Of a stretch of DNA of 18,255 nt, positions 8,093 through 14,468 are shown piece by piece. Every line of letters starts with the position of its first letter. Position 1 is the stretch's first letter. The DNA is taken from NCBI GenBank assembly GCA_947476765.1, contig CANJRK010000004.1, positions 1 to 18,255 of the forward strand, given 5' to 3'. The notes below the pieces were generated by a model. That model saw only the letters and a program-made list of their open reading frames with translations, did no database searches and was not told the DNA's origin. The translations under genes were made by a program, and so were the position numbers. Source of the DNA: Actinomycetota bacterium. GTDB lineage: Bacteria > Actinomycetota > Actinomycetes > S36-B12 > UBA5976.

Positions 8093-8694
8093 GCTGACCT
8101 CACCATTTCTACAAAGTACTTATGAATTCGTAAATCCGAAGTTATTTCAGGATGAAATGAGGTTGCCATGAGATTATCTTGCCGTACTGCAACCACTTGA
8201 TCCGTACCGGTTAGCGATTGGAGTGCAGGAATGGTCGCTAGCACCTCCACTGCGGAACTAGCTGCTTCAACTAGGGGTGCGCGAATGAAAACTGCGTGGT
8301 AATCGGGTTCACCTATTGCTGGAATAGTTAAGTCAATTTCAAAGGAATCAACTTGTCGACCAAAAGCGTTGCGTTTGGCAGTAATTTGCAAACCGCCTAT
8401 GGTTTCTTGGTCTGGTCGTCCATCTGTAATTGTGTCGGCCAACATTATTAAGCCAGCGCAAGAGCCATACATTGGGATCTGGCTTCGCAACTCGCGAAGT
8501 GGTCCAAACAATTGATTCTTAACCGCAAGGATGCTCATTGTGGTTGACTCTCCACCTGGGATCACAAGTCCAGCAATGCCAACCAGTTGTTCAGCTGTTT
8601 TAACCAGCCGAACTTCCACATCGAGTTGGGTTAGGCAATGTGCGTGTTCTCGCACGTCACCTTGGATTGCGAGAACCCCAATTACTGGGGACAT
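8089..8694 (-). CDS. pdxT: Pyridoxal 5'-phosphate synthase glutaminase subunit PdxT
   Basis: Class I glutamine amidotransferase that feeds ammonia to PdxS for vitamin B6 synthesis. In the 201-residue product the nucleophile is C79 in MYGSCAGLIML, and the other triad members are H181 and E183 in SFHPE. GLVIPGGESTTM (42-53) is the family oxyanion-region motif. The opening IGVLAIQGDVREH is diagnostic for PdxT. It starts five bases after the pdxS stop, consistent with one transcript for the PdxS12-PdxT12 complex. The ribosome site is weak (GCTGG), so coupling to pdxS is likely. Confidence 0.96.
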   Translation of the reverse strand: MSPVIGVLAIQGDVREHAHCLTQLDVEVRLVKTAEQLVGIAGLVIPGGESTTMSILAVKNQLFGPLRELRSQIPMYGSCAGLIMLADTITDGRPDQETIGGLQITAKRNAFGRQVDSFEIDLTIPAIGEPDYHAVFIRAPLVEAASSAVEVLATIPALQSLTGTDQVVAVRQDNLMATSFHPEITSDLRIHKYFVEMVRSA

Positions 8695-8699
8695 GGCAT

Positions 8700-9605
8700 T
8701 TACCAGCCGCGATCAGCTAAGCGATGAGGTACTGGAATGTCAGCAACGTTAATGCCTACCATTGCTTCACCTAGTCCGCGTGATGCCTTGGCAATTTCAT
8801 CTGGATTGTCGAAGTGAAGCGTAGCTTGCACAATTGCATTTGCGCGCTTAACTGGATCGCCAGACTTGAAGATACCTGAGCCAACGAAAACGCCATCGGC
8901 GCCAAGTTGCATCATCATTGCGGCATCTGCAGGTGTAGCGATTCCACCAGCTGTGAATAACACAACCGGGAGCGCACCCTTTTCAGCAACTTCACAAACT
9001 AAGTCATAAGGAGCCTGAAGATCTTTTGCTGCAACATAAAGTTCATCTTTGCTTAATGAAGATAAGCGTCGCATCTCGCCACGAATTGTGCGCATGTGTG
9101 TAGTGGCATTTGAAACATCTCCTGTGCCAGCTTCACCCTTAGAGCGAATCATTGCCGCACCTTCGGCAATTCGGCGAAGAGCTTCGCCAAGATTTGTAGC
9201 GCCACAAACGAATGGCACAGTGAACTGCCACTTATCAATATGGTTTGTGTAATCAGCTGGTGTTAAAACTTCTGATTCGTCGATGTAATCCACGCCAAGG
9301 CTTTGAATAACTTGCGCTTCAACAAAATGTCCAATGCGCGCTTTGGCCATTACTGGAATTGAAACTGCCTTGATGATTCCATCGATCATGTCTGGATCCG
9401 ACATGCGAGCAACGCCACCTTGAGCACGAATGTCAGCTGGCACTCGCTCTAATGCCATCACAGCAATAGCGCCGGCATCTTCAGCAATCTTGGCTTGTTC
9501 TGCATTGACGACGTCCATAATTACGCCACCCTTGAGCATGTCTGCCATCCCTCGCTTTACGCGGGTAGTGCCAGTAACGCCAGTGTTATTTGCATCTTTT
9601 GCCAT
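8700..9605 (-). CDS. pdxS: Pyridoxal 5'-phosphate synthase lyase subunit PdxS
   Basis: Builds PLP from ribose 5-phosphate, glyceraldehyde 3-phosphate and ammonia supplied by PdxT. The 301-residue TIM-barrel protein has the family signature KRGMADMLKGGVIMDVVNAEQ, starting at residue 18 with D31. The two catalytic lysines are K88 (VMAKARIGH) and K156 (IRSKGEAGTGD), and a phosphate-binding end TAGGIATPADAAMM and GVFVGSGIF is present. Length is normal. The ATG at 9603-9605 is preceded by AGAGG five bases upstream. The 46-base gap before it may carry the pdxST promoter (see separate entry). Confidence 0.97.
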   Translation of the reverse strand: MAKDANNTGVTGTTRVKRGMADMLKGGVIMDVVNAEQAKIAEDAGAIAVMALERVPADIRAQGGVARMSDPDMIDGIIKAVSIPVMAKARIGHFVEAQVIQSLGVDYIDESEVLTPADYTNHIDKWQFTVPFVCGATNLGEALRRIAEGAAMIRSKGEAGTGDVSNATTHMRTIRGEMRRLSSLSKDELYVAAKDLQAPYDLVCEVAEKGALPVVLFTAGGIATPADAAMMMQLGADGVFVGSGIFKSGDPVKRANAIVQATLHFDNPDEIAKASRGLGEAMVGINVADIPVPHRLADRGW

Positions 9606-9638
9606 GAGGTCCTCTTAAGTACTAATTCGGATTCCCCA

Positions 9639-9644
9639 AGTCTA
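9639..9644 (-). promoter_or_regulatory. Possible -10 element for pdxST
   Basis: TAGACT on the minus strand fits the TANNNT -10 pattern of actinobacterial housekeeping promoters and lies 33 bases before the pdxS ATG. No recognisable -35 is found at the right distance. This is a weak call based on pattern and position only. Confidence 0.25.
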
Positions 9645-9651
9645 GCGAGCC

Positions 9652-10200
9652 TTAGGCAATTCGCGAATCGGCAAGCGCCGGGGGGATTTGATCGTCAAAT
9701 TCGATAGTTTGTGGGCGCGGTGCATGGCCGGCTAATCGGAAGATTCGCACCAAGTATTGCTCCCGAATCTCCAAGCAATCGCGTACCGCATCGGTGTGGA
9801 ATTGGTGACTTAAAACAATTCGATCGCAAACTTGTGCCAACTCATCCAATAGTTGTGAGGCATATTCATTGGTGCGGATTTCGTTGACTTCTTCTACTTC
9901 ATCCATGGTCATAAGCAAAACATTGGTTAATTCATCTTCAACCAGCGAACGCTGCGTTACTTCTTGCAGAATTAAAACTTCGTGAGCGGCCTGTCCCCAT
10001 AAAACTGACAGTGCTGGATCTACACCAGGGACGGCTGCTAACTCAGCGACAATGCCGCCTCTTCGCACAAGTTGTCCATGTAGCGCTAATTCTGTGACAT
10101 CAATGCGGTGATGAAGGCGATCAAGTCGTCCAGCTTGATGGCTCAAATACCAAATTCCTAGGCCAACTCCTAGCATCCAAAAAATTACTTCGTTGCTCAT
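9652..10200 (-). CDS. Small membrane-anchored LemA-like protein, function unknown
   Basis: 182 residues. One hydrophobic segment (about 5-19) anchors the N-terminus. The part after it, RLDRLHHRIDVTELALHGQLVRRGGIV-type helices (about 25-51), resembles the start of LemA-family proteins. The rest is helical and charged, with an acidic stretch (DEVEEVNEIRTNEY) and no catalytic motif that I recognise. It begins in an ATGA overlap with pimA and has a fair ribosome site (GAGGTGA). From memory, M. tuberculosis has a membrane protein (Rv2609c) at this position beside pimA with a Nudix part; no Nudix box is visible here. Its place suggests an envelope role, which is inference. Confidence 0.8.
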   Translation of the reverse strand: MSNEVIFWMLGVGLGIWYLSHQAGRLDRLHHRIDVTELALHGQLVRRGGIVAELAAVPGVDPALSVLWGQAAHEVLILQEVTQRSLVEDELTNVLLMTMDEVEEVNEIRTNEYASQLLDELAQVCDRIVLSHQFHTDAVRDCLEIREQYLVRIFRLAGHAPRPQTIEFDDQIPPALADSRIA

Positions 10201-11387
10201 AACTCACCTCGTGGTTCTGGCGTAATGCGACCTCGACCTAGACGACCAATCATTTGCCCCGTGAGATCTGGCTCCACTTTCACTCCTGGCACTCGAACTG
10301 ATTCGTAAACATTAACAATCCTTTGCGCCACCACAGCCCAATCAAATTCTGCCGCTCGAATTACGCCCTGCGCACTTAATTTTTCGCGCACACCTGGATT
10401 CGCTAGTAGGTCGCAAACAACTTTTGCTAAATCGTCGGAATTTTCATTTTCAAAAGTTAAACCAGCGCGCCCAAAATCTAAAACGCGCTTAAAGGCATCC
10501 AAGTCGCTGGCTACAACTGGAACACCAGCGGCCATTGCTTCGAGTAGTACTATGCCAAAGGATTCACCGCCGGTATTGGGAGCCACGTAAATAGTTCCGG
10601 ATGCCAGCACGCTTGCTTTATCTTCTGGGGCCACCATGCCAAGAACTGTAACGCTGGCGCGATCACTGGGCGATAATTTTTTGAGCTCATCTGCTGGCTC
10701 ACCAGGGCCAGCGATTAACAGACGGACATTTGGTAAGTGGCGACGAATTTCAGGATAGGCCTCAACTAGCACTGCTAAACCTTTGCGAGGTTCATCTCCA
10801 CGCCCGAGGAAGACAATTGATTGGTTAGGACCTGGCCACCCAAACATCGGTCGGGCATTATTGAACATCGACACGTCAACACCGTTAGGTATTACGACTG
10901 CGTCACCGCCAACATGCTTTATCAATGTGCTTCGGGCTGCCTCGCTTACGGCGATTCGTGCTGAGACTTTTTCCATTGCTGTTTGTGCCAGCTTGGCTAA
11001 TGTCAGCATCATGCGTGACTTGTCCATTGACGAATGCCATGTTGCAACGATCGGACCTTTTGCCGCCCAGCACGCTAGCACTGACAAGCTCGGCGCCAAA
11101 GGTTCATGAACATGCAAAACGTCGAATTCACCATCTTCGATCCATCGCGAAACTTTGCGTGCCGCAATTGGACCAAAACTTAAACGCGCTACCGAACCGT
11201 TGTACTTGACCGCTCGCGGTTTGCCGGTGGAAACCACAAACTCAGGAAGTAACTCGTCGAATTCCGCTGGCGCTAGGACACTAACTTGATGCCCCATATC
11301 TATTAAGGCTTTGGCTAGGTCATGAACATGTGCACTTACTCCACCAGGGATGTCCCAGCTATACGGACAAACAATTCCAATCTTCAT
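10197..11387 (-). CDS. pimA: Phosphatidylinositol alpha-mannosyltransferase PimA
   Basis: Transfers the first mannose from GDP-mannose to phosphatidylinositol on the inner face of the membrane, starting PIM synthesis. The 396-residue GT4/GT-B protein has the acceptor-side opening MKIGIVCPYSWDIPGGVSAHV with the glycine-rich loop, the HVHEP and WHSS stretches (H118), NGVDVSMF at 168-175, the GDP-binding R196 and K202 in FLGRGDEPRKG, and the EX7E motif E275-E283 in GGESFGIVLLE. The close match to mycobacterial PimA across both lobes makes the specific name safe. It overlaps patA upstream and the LemA-like gene downstream by four bases each. Confidence 0.94.
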   Translation of the reverse strand: MKIGIVCPYSWDIPGGVSAHVHDLAKALIDMGHQVSVLAPAEFDELLPEFVVSTGKPRAVKYNGSVARLSFGPIAARKVSRWIEDGEFDVLHVHEPLAPSLSVLACWAAKGPIVATWHSSMDKSRMMLTLAKLAQTAMEKVSARIAVSEAARSTLIKHVGGDAVVIPNGVDVSMFNNARPMFGWPGPNQSIVFLGRGDEPRKGLAVLVEAYPEIRRHLPNVRLLIAGPGEPADELKKLSPSDRASVTVLGMVAPEDKASVLASGTIYVAPNTGGESFGIVLLEAMAAGVPVVASDLDAFKRVLDFGRAGLTFENENSDDLAKVVCDLLANPGVREKLSAQGVIRAAEFDWAVVAQRIVNVYESVRVPGVKVEPDLTGQMIGRLGRGRITPEPRGEL

Positions 11388-12301
11388 TTGGCATTCACAT
11401 CCGATGCCACTAAGTCAGCCCATACTGGCTGCAGTTGATGCCAATTGCCTGGGTGAGTCAAAATGTGCTTTTCGAAATTTGCCGCAATCAACGCCGATAC
11501 CTCTTGCGCGCGACGTAGGCGATCTCGACCTTGAACCGGCGATCGATCAAATTCGATCGCATCATCAAATTCAATTACTAAATTTTCGTCGTCGTACCAT
11601 GCGGCGCAAGTAATCAAAGGTCGGCCGGTATCCAATGCAAGTAACGCAGCTCCGATTGGCAGTGACGCGCGATGTCCAAAAAATTGGTTACCCATTCCAC
11701 TCTTTGCAACATCTCGATCACCCAACAACGCAACCAATCGTCCGTTGGTCACGTGATCTCGCAGATATTCATACGTTCCGCCGTCACCTGTCAAGGGCAT
11801 AATTGACATTCCTCGAGCAGTTCGCATCGCTAAGAATTTTTGAAACACTCCTTCGGGGCGCAATCTTTCCGCGACTGTGCACAACGATCCAAATTCCCGC
11901 GCAGCCCAGGCACCAGCCCAATCCCAATTCGCGCTATGCGGCAAAGTCAAGACCGCACCACCTGTGGTTAGCGCGTTGGAAACTACAGCGGAGTTAACAG
12001 TTCGAACTTTGCCCAACAATTGCTCATCGTTCCATCGGGGCAAAAGAAAAGTCTCACAGTAGTACCGCATATAACTTCGGATTGCCGTGCGACTTAGTGG
12101 ACGAATTCGGGGATCTGTAACCTTGCAGCCAAGTACTCGAGACAAATTCAATTCCAGTTGTCGCACTCCGGTTAATTGCAAACGCCAAGAAATTTTGCCG
12201 GCTAGATCAAATGCTCGATATGAAACGGATGCTGGCAGAGTCCAAAGTGCATTCCAGCCAAACCAAAAAGCAGAGTCAATCGCTCTGGATTTCAAACTCA
12301 T
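11384..12301 (-). CDS. patA: Phosphatidylinositol mannoside acyltransferase (PatA-like)
   Basis: Predicted to attach a fatty acyl chain to the mannose of PIM at the cytosolic side of the membrane. The 305-residue protein belongs to the LPLAT/HtrB-type acyltransferases. The catalytic HX4D motif is H122-D127 in TLPHSANWDWAGAW, followed by GMSIMPL and the LLGDRDVAKSGMGNQFFG block (192-209) that shapes the acyl pocket. There is no signal peptide; an amphipathic N-terminus fits peripheral membrane binding. Its position between pgsA and pimA, overlapping both by four bases, supports the PIM assignment over a lipid A acyltransferase. The exact acyl position is inferred from the mycobacterial enzyme. 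Confidence 0.9.
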   Translation of the reverse strand: MSLKSRAIDSAFWFGWNALWTLPASVSYRAFDLAGKISWRLQLTGVRQLELNLSRVLGCKVTDPRIRPLSRTAIRSYMRYYCETFLLPRWNDEQLLGKVRTVNSAVVSNALTTGGAVLTLPHSANWDWAGAWAAREFGSLCTVAERLRPEGVFQKFLAMRTARGMSIMPLTGDGGTYEYLRDHVTNGRLVALLGDRDVAKSGMGNQFFGHRASLPIGAALLALDTGRPLITCAAWYDDENLVIEFDDAIEFDRSPVQGRDRLRRAQEVSALIAANFEKHILTHPGNWHQLQPVWADLVASDVNAK

Positions 12302-12906
12302 GCGACCAGCTGTTTGCGCACAAACAGGATCCTTTGAATTACCGTAATGGTTGAGAGAATCGCCAACAGAACGAACACTTGCGGCATGACATCAGTTACA
12401 AATGCGGAAATCATCAAGCCAAACCAAATTATTAGATTGCGCTCTGCTCGTTCGGCTATTCCAATTTTGCATGTTGCGTTTAATGATTCGGCTTTTGCTC
12501 TGGCGTACGACGTTAATAGCGCCATAACAAGTGCGACTACTCCGGCACCAACTACAAGTGAACTTTGTGCTGATTGTTGATTTAGATAGAAATAGCAAAT
12601 TGCACAGATCACTGCTGCATCAGAAACGCGATCTAAAGTTGAATCTAAAAACGCACCCCATGGGCCAGAGGTGCCGAGCATTCGTGCCATAGTTCCATCA
12701 AGTAAGTCGATTGCGCTAAAAATGGCAAACAGGATGGCACCCACGAGAAAATCGCCCTGCGCTAAAAAAGTCGCAGAAATTGCGATTGTTGCTGCGCATC
12801 CAAACCAGGTAATTGCATCAGGGGTAACTTTGGCCCTAATTAGGAAACGGGCTACTGGATCCACCAAATGCGCTACCGTACGGCGCGCACTTGCGTTATC
12901 AAGCAC
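12298..12906 (-). CDS. pgsA: Phosphatidylinositol phosphate synthase (CDP-alcohol phosphatidyltransferase)
   Basis: Joins CDP-diacylglycerol to inositol 3-phosphate to give phosphatidylinositol phosphate, the lipid base for PIMs. In 202 residues it shows the complete CDP-alcohol phosphatidyltransferase motif: D67, D70, G71, A74, R75, G84, D88 and D92 (DLLDGTMAR, then GAFLDSTLD). About six membrane helices surround it. The family also includes phosphatidylglycerophosphate synthase, but the adjacent patA and pimA point to inositol as the acceptor. The start is GTG (12904-12906), with GAGGT seven bases upstream. It opens the PIM operon, 45 bases from a divergent plus-strand gene. Confidence 0.93.
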   Translation of the reverse strand: MLDNASARRTVAHLVDPVARFLIRAKVTPDAITWFGCAATIAISATFLAQGDFLVGAILFAIFSAIDLLDGTMARMLGTSGPWGAFLDSTLDRVSDAAVICAICYFYLNQQSAQSSLVVGAGVVALVMALLTSYARAKAESLNATCKIGIAERAERNLIIWFGLMISAFVTDVMPQVFVLLAILSTITVIQRILFVRKQLVA

Positions 12907-12934
12907 GTTAAATACCTCAATTACCTCTAGCCCG

Positions 12935-12947
12935 CTACGATTCGTAG
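12935..12947. promoter_or_regulatory. Perfect inverted repeat in the pgsA / EF-G-like divergent gap
   Basis: CTACGA-T-TCGTAG is a 13-base perfect palindrome in the 45-base gap between two divergent genes. The plus-strand TACGAT at 12936-12941 fits a TANNNT -10 element ending 10 bases before the ATG at 12952, which would give an almost leaderless transcript. The palindrome could be an operator for either gene. No protein is known to bind it. Confidence 0.35.
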
Positions 12948-12951
12948 GGAT

Positions 12952-13962
12952 ATGTCGATGTTACCTAGTCATGAGTCAGTCTTACGGCACCCGCACGTTT
13001 TGCTCTACCTAATAGTCTCGGATACTGCTGACTTATCGGTAATTGCGGCCAATTTAGGATTTGAAAGTCCAGCTGAATTTCCTAGTGCGTTGCAATCAAA
13101 ATCACTGCCCCGAGTCACGCTATTCGTGCACGCTGAGTCAAAAGTAGATAGCAGAATCTTGCAATCCTGTGATGGTCTAGTGGTTGCTCTTGATGGTGCA
13201 TCAGGCGTTGGCGCAAAAACTATTGATGCCTGGAATCAAGCGAAAGACTTGACCTTGCCGCGCCACCTCTTGGCATTGAATGTGGTGCATGGGCGGGCGG
13301 ATTTTGATGAGTTGTGCGCGATTGCAAGCCGAACCATGGAACCTGACTTGATGGTTAGGTATTTACCCATTGATTCTGATGATGAGTTATCACTTACTGG
13401 TGTTTACGACATACTGACAAGTGAAATCCACGCTCTAGTCGAAGGTGCTTGGATAACTCAACCTGCAGATCCCGAGCATATAGCGCTCACTAGCTCTGCC
13501 CGTGAAGATTTATTCGAACAACTTGCGTACTTAGGCTTAGATGACGCGACACTACAAAATCATCAATCGGGATTGCCAATCAGTGTGACAAAGTTGGAAT
13601 CTGCTTGGTCGCATCCAGATTTAGTCACCATTACGCCAATAGATGATGGTGTAGGTGAAAAAATATTCGAAACTTGGTTGAGTATGCTAAATCCAAATTG
13701 GGTTCCAACTCAAATAGATGGCGACTTAGCGATCGATGTGACTCAAACAACGGAATACATCGGAATTGCCCTCACTGAAGAAATGGCGCGCATGTGGGGT
13801 GATGCTTCGGGTCAGGAAGTAGGTCAAGAATCACTCACTACTTGGATCGCTTTACAAGTTAGCTCGCAGTGTCCGGGACTGCTGTGGACGCACGGTTTAA
13901 TCCCTGGCGCAACTCTTCGCAGCGAAGCGAGCACGGCCTCGCTAGTTGCTCCAATTTTCTGA
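12952..13962 (+). CDS. EF-G-like pseudo-GTPase with all nucleotide-binding motifs lost
   Basis: The only plus-strand gene, 336 residues. Residues 54-250 follow the EF-G G domain in order: a strand where DTPG should be (VTLFVHAESKVD), CDGLVVALDGASGVGAKTID (73-92), then W94, LPRHLLALN (102-110) and GRADFDE (114-120). YLPIDSDDELSLTGVYDIL (137-155) and the tail ITPIDDGVGEKIFETWL (227-243) also match EF-G positions. The P-loop position (about 21-30) reads IVSDTADLSV with no GKT, and NKxD is NVVH (110-113), so GTP binding is unlikely. Residues 250-336 may be a remnant of domain II. No internal stop is seen. ATG 12958 has better spacing from TAGGGA; ATG 12952 suits a leaderless start. Function unknown; a role with ribosomes is speculation. 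Confidence 0.72.
   Translation: MSMLPSHESVLRHPHVLLYLIVSDTADLSVIAANLGFESPAEFPSALQSKSLPRVTLFVHAESKVDSRILQSCDGLVVALDGASGVGAKTIDAWNQAKDLTLPRHLLALNVVHGRADFDELCAIASRTMEPDLMVRYLPIDSDDELSLTGVYDILTSEIHALVEGAWITQPADPEHIALTSSAREDLFEQLAYLGLDDATLQNHQSGLPISVTKLESAWSHPDLVTITPIDDGVGEKIFETWLSMLNPNWVPTQIDGDLAIDVTQTTEYIGIALTEEMARMWGDASGQEVGQESLTTWIALQVSSQCPGLLWTHGLIPGATLRSEASTASLVAPIF
13926..13943. terminator. Hairpin at the convergent gene ends
   Basis: AGCGAG (13926-13931) and CTCGCT (13938-13943) form a six-pair stem with a six-base loop, inside the last codons of the plus-strand gene and across the HIT stop. There is no T-run on either side to speak of. It is a candidate two-way terminator, but coding constraint alone could explain it. 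Confidence 0.25.
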
Positions 13963-14460
13963 CAACAACAATCTGGTTTGTTCAATTAGTTCTGGTAAGA
14001 CTTTTGTTCCACCAATAATTGGCATGAAGTTGATGTCGCCGGCCCAACGCGGCACAACATGTTGATGTATGTGATCTGACACGCCAGCGCCAGCAACATT
14101 TCCTTGGTTCAAACCAATATTAAATCCATCAGCTTTTGCAACCTCACGCAACGTGCGCATCGCCTGCGCCGTGAGCTCGGCCATCTCCTGAGTTTCCTCT
14201 AAGGTCATTTGGTCATACAGTGCGACATGTCGATTGGTGCAAATTAGTAAGTGCCCACTGTTGTATGGATATTTATTCATTACCGCGAAGGCATGTGTGC
14301 GTCGAACAATTACCAGACCTTGTTCATTTGAAACATCTTGAGCGATACAAAATGGACACGTCTTATCATCAAAGTTGCCAGCTTCATCTGCTAGATACTG
14401 TTTGCGATGCGGTGCCCAGAGGCGATCCCAAGCATGTGGCCCTCTTGGATCAGTGCTCAT
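13942..14460 (-). CDS. HIT-family protein, Ap4A phosphorylase type
   Basis: Predicted to split diadenosine tetraphosphate (Ap4A) by phosphorolysis. The 172-residue product has the histidine triad H130-I-H132-Q-H134 (SDHIHQHVVPRW), with H132 as the likely nucleophile, and a C35-x2-C38 pair (CPFC) that could bind zinc with a His. NKYPYNSGHLLICTNRH (62-78) is the usual substrate-side block. The actinobacterial gene at this position (M. tuberculosis Rv2613c) has been characterised as an Ap4A phosphorylase; the same activity here is inferred from motif and context. It follows thrS by eight bases, apt because aminoacyl-tRNA synthetases make Ap4A as a by-product. Its last codons overlap the convergent plus-strand gene by 21 bases. 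Confidence 0.9.
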   Translation of the reverse strand: MSTDPRGPHAWDRLWAPHRKQYLADEAGNFDDKTCPFCIAQDVSNEQGLVIVRRTHAFAVMNKYPYNSGHLLICTNRHVALYDQMTLEETQEMAELTAQAMRTLREVAKADGFNIGLNQGNVAGAGVSDHIHQHVVPRWAGDINFMPIIGGTKVLPELIEQTRLLLSENWSN

Positions 14461-14468
14461 ACTTCAAC

